A stretch of 64,000 nucleotides of DNA, taken from assembly GCF_016595155.1 (NCBI RefSeq), contig NZ_JAENGP010000009.1, positions 62,001 to 126,000 on the forward strand, read 5' to 3'. The first letter of the stretch is position 1. Each line of letters starts with the position of its first letter. The DNA comes from Advenella mandrilli. GTDB taxonomy: Bacteria; Pseudomonadota; Gammaproteobacteria; Burkholderiales; Burkholderiaceae_B. Made by a program: the position numbers and the translations under genes. Below the pieces are notes generated by a model. That model saw only the letters and a list, made by a program, of their open reading frames with translations, had not been told where the DNA came from and made no database searches. This document shows positions 43,991-55,003 of this stretch, one piece after another.

Positions 43991-44224
43991 GCGGTCTCCT
44001 TTTTTATGTTTTCAAAATTCTTACTATCCTGCCAAACCGTCTATTCACAGGCCAATTCACCAGGGCAACCAGAATATTACCCCATAAAACACCGTGTTTT
44101 TGTGCCAGATTCACCAGACAGGGCAAATCTGCCCGGGCTGTTCCCTGCATACAACGACAAATCCGTTAAAATCACCCCTTTATACTCAATGCCTTGTGGC
44201 AAAACACCAATACGGAAATAACCC

Positions 44225-44899
44225 ATGTGGACCAACCTGATCAATGACCCGCTGCTTGCCATGTTAGTAACCACCCTGCTTGCACTGGCGGCCTGTTTCT
44301 GGCTAAGCCGGGCCGCCTATGTTTTGCCCCGCACGATTGATCCGGATATTCCCCTGCAGGTACCCGCCTGGCACTTCCGGATTCGCAATCTGTTCATGGT
44401 ACTTGGCCCACTGATGGCCGCACTTTTCTGCTGGTTTTTTGGCAGCAGCTTTGCCGCCCTGGCCAGTATTGGCTTCATCCTGGTTTTGCTCAGTCTGGCC
44501 TGGATTGATGCCGAAACCAGTCTGCTACCCGACCGACTGACCCTTCCCCTGCTATGGGCCGGTTTGCTGGTCAATATCAATGACACTTTCGTGCCGCTTG
44601 AGCATGCTGTCCTGGGTGCTGCGGGCGGTTATCTGTTCCTGTGGCTGCTTTACCAGGTATTTTTACGCATTACCCAAACCGAAGGGATGGGATTTGGCGA
44701 CTTCAAGCTGGTGGCCGCGCTGGGGGCCTGGCTTGGCTGGATGTTCCTGCCCATGATGCTGGTTTTTGCCACCGCACTCTCATTAGTCGTGGTACTGGTA
44801 CAGCGCCTGCGTGGCAAACACAAGGCCGGCAACCTGATCCGCTTTGGGCCTTATCTGGCCCTTGCCGGCATCATCGGGATGCTGGAACGGTGGGTTTAA
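44225..44899 (+). CDS. Shortened PilD-like prepilin peptidase (A24) without the Cys motif
   Basis: A 224-residue polytopic membrane protein of the type IV prepilin peptidase family. Both catalytic aspartates are present: Asp95 in LAWIDAETSLLPDRLTLP and Asp159 in the GMGFGDFK motif. The surrounding sequence is of the PilD type rather than CpaA. PilD enzymes normally carry about 70 extra N-terminal residues with two CxxC pairs that support N-methylation of the processed pilin. Here the first helix is followed by only about 25 residues with no cysteine pairs. The peptidase may therefore cleave without methylating. No pilus gene is adjacent, and it is isolated between the Liv and sulfate transport units. 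Confidence 0.85.
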   Translation: MWTNLINDPLLAMLVTTLLALAACFWLSRAAYVLPRTIDPDIPLQVPAWHFRIRNLFMVLGPLMAALFCWFFGSSFAALASIGFILVLLSLAWIDAETSLLPDRLTLPLLWAGLLVNINDTFVPLEHAVLGAAGGYLFLWLLYQVFLRITQTEGMGFGDFKLVAALGAWLGWMFLPMMLVFATALSLVVVLVQRLRGKHKAGNLIRFGPYLALAGIIGMLERWV

Positions 44900-44967
44900 G
44901 CACTTCTTGTGGGGCCGGCTAACTAATGCAGCGCGGCCGCGCCTGTTAGCGGTTTAAAAAACCGGTT

Positions 44968-45819
44968 TTATCCCCGACCGGGAACCGGCTGAATATGACG
45001 CGCTTCTTTACGCTTTTGCAGCCACTCCATCAGGATTTTAAGGAACAAGGTCATCAGGGCCATCAGGGCCAGCACACTGGCAGCGGTAAAGGCCGCCGCC
45101 ACTTTGTAATCGTTATTTAACTGGTCTACCAGCAATGGCAGGGTCAGGGTCTGGTTCATGATGGTACCGGACACCACCGCCACCGCGCCGTATTCACCCA
45201 CCGCACGGGCATTGCTCAAGACGGCCCCGTACAACAGGCCCCATTTAATATTGGGTAAGGTCACCTTGGTAAAGATTTGCCAGCCATTGGCACCCAGCGT
45301 TAGGGCGGTCACTTCTTCATCCAGCCCCTGCGCCCTGATAAGCGGAATTAAAATACGGGCCACATAGGGTGAGGTCACAAATACCGTCACCAATACAATG
45401 GCAGGCCAGGCAAACACCACCTGGATATCATTGGCCGACAGCCATTGTCCCAAGGCGCTTTCCCGGCCAAACAGGATCAGGTAACAGAAACCGGCCACCA
45501 CTGGCGAAGTGGCATAAGGAATATTCACCAGAGCCTGCAACAGCCTTTTTCCCTTGAATTCGTAATGGGTAATACACCAGGCCAGCATAATGCCAAACAC
45601 AATATTAACCGGCACCGCCACCACTGCTGCCAGCACGGTCAGGCTAATCGCATGCAACATATAATCTTCGCTCAGGTTACTCAACATGGCGGCCAGGCCA
45701 TCACCCAGGGCCATCGTGAAAATCAGCGCCAGGGGCAACACCAGTAACACAATGGCCAGCACAATGCCCAAGCCAATCAGGAACCACTGCCCAAAAGAAT
45801 CCGGTTTCTGTCCACTCAT
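44968..45819 (-). CDS. cysW: Sulfate ABC transporter permease CysW
   Basis: A membrane subunit of the sulfate/thiosulfate importer, 283 residues with six helices. The EAA-type ATPase-contact loop is seen as LDEEVTALTLGANGWQIFTKVTLPNIK near 165-190, and the family-specific ARAVGEYGAVAVVSG follows. It lies nine bases after cysU in the same direction. The usual next gene, the ATPase cysA, is missing. Instead a 68-base spacer separates it from the convergent peptidase gene. Confidence 0.94.
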   Translation of the reverse strand: MSGQKPDSFGQWFLIGLGIVLAIVLLVLPLALIFTMALGDGLAAMLSNLSEDYMLHAISLTVLAAVVAVPVNIVFGIMLAWCITHYEFKGKRLLQALVNIPYATSPVVAGFCYLILFGRESALGQWLSANDIQVVFAWPAIVLVTVFVTSPYVARILIPLIRAQGLDEEVTALTLGANGWQIFTKVTLPNIKWGLLYGAVLSNARAVGEYGAVAVVSGTIMNQTLTLPLLVDQLNNDYKVAAAFTAASVLALMALMTLFLKILMEWLQKRKEARHIQPVPGRG

Positions 45820-45828
45820 CGTTATCTT

Positions 45829-46677
45829 CTATCTGTCTTCGTATTTATCAAGGAAACGGCTTTGCCACCACTGCAATACAAACAGCAATAACAGCGATGC
45901 AATAAGGACCACAGAAGCAATTGCGGCTGCCGCAGGGTATTCAAATTCTTGCAAGCGCACAAATAACATCAATGATGTCACTTCGGTTTCAAAAGGAATA
46001 TTGCCGGCAATCATGATGACGGCACCGAACTCACCCAGGCTGCGGATAAACGCCTGTGAAGCGCCGGCAATCAGGGCCGGACGCACCGCCGGAAACAGCA
46101 CCCGGGAAAATGTCTGCCATTTGTCTGCCCCCAACATGGAAGCGGCTTCCTCGTATTCGCCCTTGAGGTCTTCCAGCACGGGCTGCACCGAACGCACAAT
46201 GAAAGGAATACTGGTAAAAATCATGGCCAGTACAATCCCCGGGAAAGCATAGGAAATTTTGATGCCCACGCCGGCAAACCACTGCCCGATCCAGCCACTG
46301 GGTGCAAACAGGGCCGACAGGGTTAGCCCGGCAACCGCGGTTGGCAGGGCAAACGGCAAATCCATTAAAGAATCAAGCAGCCGTTTGCCGGGAAATTCAT
46401 AGCGGGTAATAATCCATGCAAACAAAAACCCGATCAAGCAAACCAGGATGGTTGAATACAAGGCACCCAGAATCGTTACCCGGTAACTGCTTAGCACGCG
46501 CGGGTTGGTAATCGCCCCCCAATACTCGGCCCATGTCATCCCGCTAACGTAAATAAGCAGGGTTGACAGGGGAATCAGGATGATCAGGCTGATATATAAA
46601 ACGGAAAAACCGAAGGTCGGGCCAAAGCCCGGCAACAACGGTGTCCGTTTAAAAAATGAGAATGTGGTTGACATCAA
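45829..46677 (-). CDS. cysU: Sulfate ABC transporter permease CysU (CysT)
   Basis: The partner permease, 282 residues with six helices. Family landmarks are LPGFGPTFGFSVLYISLIILIPL at the N-terminus, DLPFALPTAVAGLTLSAL, the EYEEAASMLGADKWQTFSRVLFPAVRPAL coupling loop and RSLGEFGAVIMIAGN. It starts 10 bases after the sbp stop. With sbp and cysW it forms a sulfate uptake unit in which only the ATPase is absent locally. Confidence 0.94.
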   Translation of the reverse strand: MMSTTFSFFKRTPLLPGFGPTFGFSVLYISLIILIPLSTLLIYVSGMTWAEYWGAITNPRVLSSYRVTILGALYSTILVCLIGFLFAWIITRYEFPGKRLLDSLMDLPFALPTAVAGLTLSALFAPSGWIGQWFAGVGIKISYAFPGIVLAMIFTSIPFIVRSVQPVLEDLKGEYEEAASMLGADKWQTFSRVLFPAVRPALIAGASQAFIRSLGEFGAVIMIAGNIPFETEVTSLMLFVRLQEFEYPAAAAIASVVLIASLLLLFVLQWWQSRFLDKYEDR

Positions 46678-46687
46678 GAATACTTAA

Positions 46688-47698
46688 TTAGCGACGCTTG
46701 GATAACAAGTCGTCAAGTATACCGCCAGAAGCAAAATGATTTTGCTGGATTTCATTCCATGACCCCAACACATCGGTTGGATTAATGGTACGCACCGGTG
46801 CATACTGGCCTTCTGTTGCCTTGACCACTTCAGGATTATTCACACGCAGGTTGAACGTGGTTAACAGCTCCTGGATATCCTTGCTGTACTGGAACTCCAG
46901 GTATTCTTTTGCCAATTCGCGTGAACCACGGCTGTCAGCCACTTTGTCTACAATGGCCACCGGGAATTCGGCCAGCACAGAAACCGGGGGCACCACCACT
47001 TCAAAACCCTTGGCTTTATATTCTTTGTCATTGGCAATATTAATGACTTCAGACTCAAAAGACAGTAATGCATCGCCCTGTTCGTTTTGTGCAAAGGCAA
47101 CCGTTGCGGCCCGGCCACCGGTGGGGAAGTTAACCACATTGCCCAGCAATTTGCCGACAAATTCCTTCACTTTTTCTTCATCGCCATTGAATTTTTCATT
47201 GGCGTACAACCAGGCGCCCAGGTAAGAGTAACGGGCATTGCCGGACGTTTTCGGGTTGGGGAAAACCACTTTTACATCCTCACGGACCAGGTCATCCCAG
47301 GATTTGATGTTTTTTGGATTGCCCTCACGCACCAGGAAAGCAATCGTGCTGTAGTAAGGTGAGCTATTGTTGGCAAAGGCTTTTTGCCAGTCTTCTTTAA
47401 CCAGGCCGTTTTTTTCCAGAAAGTTAATGTCGGTCACCTGATTGAAAGTGACGACATCCACTTTTTTACCCTGGACAATATCCTGGGCCTGGCGGGAAGT
47501 ACCCGCAAATGATTGGTCAATCTTCACGTCCTCGCCCGTTTTGGCTTTCCAGTACTCAACAAACTTGGGGTTAATGGCGCCAAACAGCTCGCGGGCAACA
47601 TCATAAGAAGCATTCAGGATTGAATTTTCCTGGGCTTGTGCTGCCGTTGCAGAAAAAGCGGACACCGTTGCCACAGCCAGAATTATTTTCTTCAACAT
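46688..47698 (-). CDS. sbp: Sulfate-binding protein Sbp
   Basis: A periplasmic sulfate-binding protein of 336 residues. The signal peptide (1-22) ends in AQA, and the mature start ENSILNASYDVARELF is diagnostic. QSFAGTSRQAQDIVQG and FPNPKTSGNARYSYLGAW hold sulfate-contacting residues of the family. The start at 47698 removes six residues of the longer frame and gives a normal leader. It is the first gene of sbp-cysU-cysW. CysB-type control is expected from other systems, but I could not identify a site. Confidence 0.95.
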   Translation of the reverse strand: MLKKIILAVATVSAFSATAAQAQENSILNASYDVARELFGAINPKFVEYWKAKTGEDVKIDQSFAGTSRQAQDIVQGKKVDVVTFNQVTDINFLEKNGLVKEDWQKAFANNSSPYYSTIAFLVREGNPKNIKSWDDLVREDVKVVFPNPKTSGNARYSYLGAWLYANEKFNGDEEKVKEFVGKLLGNVVNFPTGGRAATVAFAQNEQGDALLSFESEVINIANDKEYKAKGFEVVVPPVSVLAEFPVAIVDKVADSRGSRELAKEYLEFQYSKDIQELLTTFNLRVNNPEVVKATEGQYAPVRTINPTDVLGSWNEIQQNHFASGGILDDLLSKRR

Positions 47699-47898
47699 AG
47701 TGGTTATCTCGTTCAAATAAGTAAATTTTGCAGGTACCTTTATTCTTTTTTACCCACAGTGATTGTTTAGTTAGCAACTGAAAGTTATTAGCGTAAGGTT
47801 GAAGCAAGAATAACAAAGAGACATATACATAGGAACGACCAAATAATAATTTCCATATTACCAAAAATAATATAAAACCTTGTTCCAATGAACTACCG

Positions 47899-47927
47899 CC
47901 ACCTAACGCCAAGCGTTCAGGAGGTGG
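47899..47927. other. Nested hairpin upstream of sbp
   Basis: CCACCT pairs with AGGTGG, and inside it AACGC-CAA-GCGTT forms a second perfect stem. It lies about 200 bases before sbp. It may be an RNA leader structure or a fragment of a repeat; the function is unknown. Confidence 0.4.
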
Positions 47928-47966
47928 TTTCCAGCTTCCCTGTTACGTGCGTGAATTCAAAAATAA

Positions 47967-48015
47967 AAAAGCGGCGTTGCCTGCCGGTCATCTCTGCCGG
48001 GGCAACGCCGCTTTT
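47967..48015 (-). terminator. Terminator of the formaldehyde dehydrogenase gene
   Basis: AAAAGCGGCGTTGCC and GGCAACGCCGCTTTT form a perfect 15-bp stem with a 19-base loop that can itself pair through CCGG. On the minus strand it is followed by a T-rich run (TTTTTTATTTTT). It starts 42 bases after the dehydrogenase stop. Confidence 0.9.
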
Positions 48016-48056
48016 GCACTAAAACCAGCCTGTTTGCCAGGCAGCCAAATTAAGCC

Positions 48057-50050
<1,994 letters not shown>

Positions 50051-50322
50051 GGGTTTTCCTGTTATTGTGAAGTTTCATTAGGCCTGTGTCATTAGACCTG
50101 TATTTACTTATTCACAGGATAGCCCGAACTTCAGTAATATTGAAGGGGTTTAATTTTCACCCAACCCGTCCCACCCTTAAACCGCCATCTGGCACAGGCT
50201 TGTTCAACCCTGGAAATAGCCATGCTTTCATACTGGCTTCTGGCTGCTTTCAAGGCCAAACAAGCTATATTTGACTATATTAGTCAAGTAATAAACATCT
50301 ACCCTGTCAAAGGAGTTGCCTT

Positions 50323-50922
50323 ATGAGTTTCCCATCTTTTTTTAATCAGGTTCCCACCATCAGTTTGCGTGATCCGCTGGCTGAATTTCTGGGAGCGGCC
50401 AGCGATGGCGTTATTGAATATACCTATCCGGATATTGTCAAACTGGCCGGACATTCCTGCCCCACCGTTGCCGGTGCCTACCTGATGACCCTCAAGGCCT
50501 TGCAAAAACTGTATGGTACCGAGCTGCCCGAACGGGGCGCCATTAAAGTGGCATTCAGTGACAGCCAGCTAAACGGCGTGACCGGTGTCATCGCCAATGT
50601 GGTGTCCTTTATTACCGGCGCCACCACCGATAACGGTTTCAAGGGCCTGAAAGGCCAATTTGACCGTCGCAACCTGCTGGATTTTAACGTGCCTCATGAA
50701 GGAACCATCAAATTCCAGCGCCTGGACACCAGTGCCCAGGTTACCGTGAGCTTCAATTCAGCGGTCGTACCCGCTTCCCCAGAACTTATGCCTGCGCTAT
50801 TTAATTGCCTGGCACCATCGGCCACACCAGAACAACGCCAGCAGTTTGCCCTGCAATGGCAAGACAGGGTGAAACGGATTCTCAAGAACGCCGATCATCC
50901 GGAGCTCATTGTTTTTCATTGA
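50323..50922 (+). CDS. FmdE-like protein of unknown function
   Basis: A 199-residue protein. The N-terminal half carries YPDIVKLAGHSCPTVAGAYLM (about 38-58), which matches the GHxCPxxAxGY-type motif of the FmdE family, named after a protein encoded with molybdenum formylmethanofuran dehydrogenase in methanogens. The His and Cys of that motif are candidate metal ligands. The C-terminal half is a predicted alpha/beta region with no motif I know. No methanogenesis or C1 gene is adjacent, except that frmA lies 1.2 kb away on the other strand. An AAAGGAG precedes the ATG. The function in bacteria is unknown. Confidence 0.7.
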   Translation: MSFPSFFNQVPTISLRDPLAEFLGAASDGVIEYTYPDIVKLAGHSCPTVAGAYLMTLKALQKLYGTELPERGAIKVAFSDSQLNGVTGVIANVVSFITGATTDNGFKGLKGQFDRRNLLDFNVPHEGTIKFQRLDTSAQVTVSFNSAVVPASPELMPALFNCLAPSATPEQRQQFALQWQDRVKRILKNADHPELIVFH

Positions 50923-51195
50923 ACAAAGACCATTTACTTTTCTTCAAACATGAAGCGGGCCGAAAATCAACAATTCTTATCTATTCAGGCGGCCCCCTGT
51001 TTTGTCTAAGCAAATACCCCTATAGATATATATTAATATATCCATACTATTGAAAGATTAAAATATAAAGTCGGTATTTTAAAACCAAAGTTTTTGTCAT
51101 GAAATCACAGTATTTCGTCTATATTATTACTAATGGTAAAAATCCACGCTTCAATTTAAGTTTTCTCAACACGTTCGCACTTAGGATAGTAAAAC

Positions 51196-52593
51196 ATGAC
51201 TAAAAATCCATCTACGAGCTTTAATCAAATTGACGATGTGTATTCATCGCTGGAACTTTCAACCGCCCTTCCCAAATCCAAATTTCCAACTCAAGAACGC
51301 AATCCGCAAAATGTTTTTGCAGCGGTTCGCGATGAGTTAATGCTGGATGGCAATTCACGGCAGAACCTGGCCACCTTTTGCCAAACTTGGGTCGATGAGG
51401 AAATCCGCGATCTCATGGACCTGTCTATCGACAAAAACATGATCGACAAGGATGAATATCCGCAAACCGCTGAAATTGAGTCACGTTGCGTGAAAATGAT
51501 CGCCGACTTGTGGCACGCTCCCGATGCCGAAAACACGCTGGGTTGCTCTACCACCGGTTCTTCCGAAGCGGCCATGCTGGGCGGCCTGGCCCTAAAATGG
51601 AGCTGGCGCAAAAAACGCCTGGCACAAGGAAAGTCAACCGACAAGCCCAACCTTATTTGCGGCCCGGTACAAATTTGCTGGCATAAATTTGCCCGTTATT
51701 TTGATGTTGAATTGCGTGAAATTCCGCTTGAGGGCGATCGCCTGATCATGAGCCCCGAAGAAGTGCTCAAGCGCGTTGATGAAAACACCATCGGTGTGGT
51801 GCCTACCCTGGGCGTTACTTTTACCTGCCAATACGAACCAGTCAAAGCGGTGCACGATGCGCTTGACAAACTTCAGCAGGAAACCGGCCTGGATATCCCC
51901 ATGCACGTAGACGGCGCCAGCGGCGGTTTCCTGGCTCCTTTTTGCGCCCCCGATATCGAATGGGACTTCCGCCTGCCCCGCGTCAAATCCATCAATACAT
52001 CAGGCCACAAATTTGGCCTGGCTCCTCTGGGTGCCGGCTGGGTTGTCTGGCGTGAAGCGTCCGACTTGCCCAAAGAATTGATTTTCAATGTCAATTACCT
52101 GGGTGGCGATATGCCCACCTTTGCCTTGAACTTCTCCCGTCCTGGCGGCCAGATCATTGCGCAATACTACAATTTCCTGCGTCTGGGCCGTGAAGGCTAT
52201 GCCAAAATCCATAATGCCTGCTATGCAACCGCGCAATATATGGCAGAAGAAATTGGCAAAATGGGCCCATTCGAAATTCTCTTCGATGGCGACAGCCAAA
52301 AAGGCATTCCTGCCCTGGCCTGGAAACTGAAAGAAGACCAGGCTATCGGTGGTTACACGCTTTATGATTTCGCCGATCGACTGCGTAGCCGTGGCTGGCA
52401 GGTTCCCGCTTACTCCATGCCGGCCAACCGCGAAGACCTGGTCATCCAGCGTATTCTTGTCCGTCACGGCGTTAGCAAAGACCTTGGCAGCCTGCTAATC
52501 GAAGACATGAAACGGGCGCTCGACTATTTTGAAAAGCACCCTGTTTCCCATCCATTGACTGAAAAGGAAGGCGCTGGTTTTAACCACGGATAA
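51196..52593 (+). CDS. gadB: Glutamate decarboxylase
   Basis: GadB decarboxylates glutamate to 4-aminobutyrate and consumes a cytoplasmic proton, the basis of glutamate-dependent acid resistance. The 465-residue PLP enzyme has the Schiff-base Lys272 in [11 protein letters not shown], the HVDGASGGF motif at 237-245 and [10 protein letters not shown] near 116-125. The penultimate His464 corresponds in position to the His that closes the E. coli enzyme at neutral pH, so pH-gated activity is likely. gadC follows after 19 bases. The roughly 270-base upstream region is strongly AT-rich (51000-51180) compared with the gene, which may be where acid-responsive control acts. Confidence 0.96.
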   Translation: MTKNPSTSFNQIDDVYSSLELSTALPKSKFPTQERNPQNVFAAVRDELMLDGNSRQNLATFCQTWVDEEIRDLMDLSIDKNMIDKDEYPQTAEIESRCVKMIADLWHAPDAENTLGCSTTGSSEAAMLGGLALKWSWRKKRLAQGKSTDKPNLICGPVQICWHKFARYFDVELREIPLEGDRLIMSPEEVLKRVDENTIGVVPTLGVTFTCQYEPVKAVHDALDKLQQETGLDIPMHVDGASGGFLAPFCAPDIEWDFRLPRVKSINTSGHKFGLAPLGAGWVVWREASDLPKELIFNVNYLGGDMPTFALNFSRPGGQIIAQYYNFLRLGREGYAKIHNACYATAQYMAEEIGKMGPFEILFDGDSQKGIPALAWKLKEDQAIGGYTLYDFADRLRSRGWQVPAYSMPANREDLVIQRILVRHGVSKDLGSLLIEDMKRALDYFEKHPVSHPLTEKEGAGFNHG

Positions 52594-52612
52594 TCTAACT
52601 GAGACAGCGATC

Positions 52613-54154
52613 ATGAAACCATCTGCTCCCACTACTAGCAAACAACTCTCCTTGCTAGGATTCTTTGCCATTACCGCCTCTATGGTGATGGCCGTTTATG
52701 AATATCCCACCTTTGCAACATCCGGCTTCAGTCTGGTATGTTTCCTGCTGCTTGGCGGACTTTTATGGTTTATTCCGGTTGGCCTGTGTGCGGCGGAAAT
52801 GGCCACCGTCGAAGGCTGGGAAGAAGGTGGTGTATTTACCTGGGTATCCAATACACTGGGCGAAAGATGGGGTTTTGCCGCCATCTCCTTCGGCTATCTG
52901 CAAATCGCTGTCGGCTTCATCCCCATGCTGTATTTCGTCCTGGGAGCACTTTCTTATATTTTAAACTGGCCAGCGCTTAATACCGATCCGCTCACCAAAA
53001 CCATTGCGGCCCTGATCATCCTTTGGGCCCTTGCCTTTTCGCAGTTTGGCGGCACCAAATATACCGCACAAATTGCCAAAATCGGTTTTTTTGCCGGCAT
53101 CCTGTTACCTGCACTCATCCTTGTCGCGCTTGCGATCAGCTATTTGTCCAGCGGTGCGCCCCTGGCCATTGAAATCAGTTCGGCCACCTTCTTTCCTGAT
53201 TTCACCCAAATCGGCACACTGGTCGTTTTTGTGGCCTTCATCCTGAGCTATATGGGTGTTGAAGCTTCTGCAACCCACGTGAACGAGATGAAAAACCCCG
53301 GCCGTGACTACCCGATGGCCATGTTGCTCCTGATGATTGCCGCCATTTGCCTAAGCTCTATTGGCGGCCTTTCGGTGGCTTCGGTTATTCCTCATGCCGA
53401 TATCAACCTGTCTGCCGGTGTGGTCCAAACCTTCAATGTCCTGATCAACCATTTTGGCCCGGGTTTTGAATGGGCAGTACGGGTTATTGCAGCATTGCTG
53501 ATGCTGGGCGTGCTGGCTGAAATCGCCTCATGGATTGTCGGGCCTTCACGCGGTATGTATGTCACCGCGCAAAAAGGCATCCTGCCGGCCAAGTTCTCTA
53601 AAGTCAACAAAAATGGCGTACCCGTTGCGCTGGTTATTTCTCAGCTCCTGATTACAACGGTGGCCATTATTGTGCTAACCAATACCGGTGGTGGCGGTGG
53701 AAACATGTCGTTCCTGATCGCGCTGGCGCTTACCGTAGTGATCTACCTGTGCAGCTATTTCCTGCTGTTCCTTGGGTATATCAATCTGGTACGCAAGCAT
53801 CCTGAAAAGAAACGCACGTTCAATATTCCTGGTGGCAATCGTGTCAAGATCGCGGTCGCTTCAACCGGGTTCATCATCTCCGTGCTCGCGTTTATCATCT
53901 CGTTTTTCCCACCAAGCTCACTACCTGGCGTCAGTGCCGATGAATCCTACGTGACCTTGCTGGTGGTCAGCTTCCTGATTGTCGCTCTCCTGCCCTTTAT
54001 TATTTATGCCATTCATGATAAACGCGGCAAGAAAACCAGTGTGACATTGGTACCAATCACGTCACAGAACGCACCCAAAGGGCATTTCTTTATGCACCCA
54101 CGGGCCCGTTCACCACATCATCTGGTTCAGCAAGAGGCAGATAAAACAGCCTGA
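52613..54154 (+). CDS. gadC: Glutamate/4-aminobutyrate antiporter GadC
   Basis: GadC exchanges external glutamate for internal 4-aminobutyrate and is the transport half of the acid-resistance system. The 513-residue APC-superfamily protein has 12 helices. [16 protein letters not shown] is in the first, and [18 protein letters not shown] follows the second. The cytoplasmic C-terminal tail (about 470-513) carries [19 protein letters not shown], almost the same as the C-plug that blocks the E. coli carrier above about pH 6.5. It is probably co-transcribed with gadB. A 17-bp-stem terminator follows. Confidence 0.96.
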   Translation: MKPSAPTTSKQLSLLGFFAITASMVMAVYEYPTFATSGFSLVCFLLLGGLLWFIPVGLCAAEMATVEGWEEGGVFTWVSNTLGERWGFAAISFGYLQIAVGFIPMLYFVLGALSYILNWPALNTDPLTKTIAALIILWALAFSQFGGTKYTAQIAKIGFFAGILLPALILVALAISYLSSGAPLAIEISSATFFPDFTQIGTLVVFVAFILSYMGVEASATHVNEMKNPGRDYPMAMLLLMIAAICLSSIGGLSVASVIPHADINLSAGVVQTFNVLINHFGPGFEWAVRVIAALLMLGVLAEIASWIVGPSRGMYVTAQKGILPAKFSKVNKNGVPVALVISQLLITTVAIIVLTNTGGGGGNMSFLIALALTVVIYLCSYFLLFLGYINLVRKHPEKKRTFNIPGGNRVKIAVASTGFIISVLAFIISFFPPSSLPGVSADESYVTLLVVSFLIVALLPFIIYAIHDKRGKKTSVTLVPITSQNAPKGHFFMHPRARSPHHLVQQEADKTA

Positions 54155-54183
54155 AGGGTAATAACAGCTTAACGGCTGATAAT

Positions 54184-54221
54184 AAAAAGGGGCATCTAAT
54201 GCAGATTAGATGCCCCTTTTT
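54184..54221 (+). terminator. Terminator of gadBC
   Basis: AAAAAGGGGCATCTAAT and ATTAGATGCCCCTTTTT form a perfect 17-bp stem with a 4-base loop and flanking T-run, 30 bases after the gadC stop. Confidence 0.93.
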
Positions 54222-54262
54222 TAATCTTGAAAATTTCAGCCAATCTTCACAAAGGGAAAGGC

Positions 54263-54312
54263 AATGTCTAGGAATGTCTACACTTTTAGACATTCTAGAC
54301 ATTCTAGACATT
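54263..54312. repeat. Array of five AATGTCTA/TAGACATT units
   Basis: AATGTCTA occurs at 54263-54270 and 54273-54280, and its inverse TAGACATT at 54287-54294, 54296-54303 and 54305-54312. The three inverse copies have an exact 9-base period. The two groups can pair into a hairpin with one bulged base. It lies between the gadC and ssb terminators. No gene uses it. Confidence 0.8.
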
Positions 54313-54347
54313 CGCCAGGATTTTCCTTCAGACCCTGTCAACAATAA

Positions 54348-54381
54348 AAAACCCCCGCACCGAAAGAGATGACAGGGGTTT
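54348..54381 (-). terminator. Terminator of ssb
   Basis: On the minus strand AAACCCC and GGGGTTT close a loop of about 20 bases, followed by TTTTATT. It is 38 bases past the ssb stop. Confidence 0.75.
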
Positions 54382-54418
54382 GTTTACGTTACTTCATTAT
54401 TTTATTAATGCTACAGAC

Positions 54419-54910
54419 CTAGAACGGAATGTCGTCATCCATATCCATGATATTGGCGGCAGGGCCGCTGGCCGGTGCCTGCGGACGCTGGCTTTGCGGT
54501 GCGCGCTGCGGTTGCTGGCGCGGTGCAGAATAAGAGTCACTGAAGCCGCCATCATCCGGGCTGGTTGAATCTGCACGGCCACCCAGCATTTGCATCTGCT
54601 CGGCAATGATGTCGGTAGAGTAGCGGTCTTGCCCGGTTTCCTTGTCTTGCCATTTGCGTGTTTTAATGCGGCCTTCCACATACACGGCGCTGCCTTTTTT
54701 AAGGTATTGGCCGGCAATTTCAGCCAGGCGACCAAAGAAAGTCACGCGATGCCATTCGGTTTCATCACGGCGTTCGCCGGTATTTTTATCTTTCCAGGAT
54801 GACGTGGTGGCAATAGAAATATTGCACATTGCAGCGCCTTCAGGGCTGTAACGGACTTCAGGGTCACGCCCCAGATTGCCCACTAAAATGACTTTATTGA
54901 CTGATGCCAT
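54419..54910 (-). CDS. ssb: Single-stranded DNA-binding protein
   Basis: SSB coats single-stranded DNA in replication and repair as a tetramer. The 163-residue protein has the OB-fold core ([21 protein letters not shown] through about 110) and a Gln/Pro-rich disordered linker. The acidic tip is MDMDDDIPF, the docking site for partner proteins. An MFS gene and uvrA are the next genes upstream, an arrangement common in this family of bacteria. A strong-looking terminator follows. Confidence 0.97.
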   Translation of the reverse strand: MASVNKVILVGNLGRDPEVRYSPEGAAMCNISIATTSSWKDKNTGERRDETEWHRVTFFGRLAEIAGQYLKKGSAVYVEGRIKTRKWQDKETGQDRYSTDIIAEQMQMLGGRADSTSPDDGGFSDSYSAPRQQPQRAPQSQRPQAPASGPAANIMDMDDDIPF

Positions 54911-55003
54911 AAGAATTTCCTAACAATTTGTATGAACCAGACCCGTATCTTAAAAAACAGGCCGGTTAACCGAAGAATAATGTGCGCATTATAACCATTG
55001 TGG

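Larger units (their letters stand above)
47699..48056. other. Spacer between frmA-type gene and sbp
   Basis: This 358-base region has no convincing gene: a 103-codon frame that begins here runs into sbp out of frame. It contains an AT-rich part next to sbp (promoter expected), a nested hairpin at 47899-47927 and the frmA terminator at 47967-48015. Confidence 0.6.

Noticed and set aside
47601-47912. A 103-codon frame overlapping the sbp start
   Set aside because: It runs out of frame into sbp, and its codons cover an AT-rich promoter region.
54090-54344. An 84-codon frame with RMSRMSRMSKS in the gadC/ssb spacer
   Set aside because: The Arg-Met-Ser repeats are only the translation of the TAGACATT array, and the frame runs through the gadC terminator and 3' end.
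54964-54971. GGTTAACC between ssb and the MFS gene, and another inside dacA (1961-1968)
   Set aside because: They are single boxes without the paired TTCATTGGG/AATGG context seen at putA and putP, so they count as chance occurrences and show that one box alone is not evidence.
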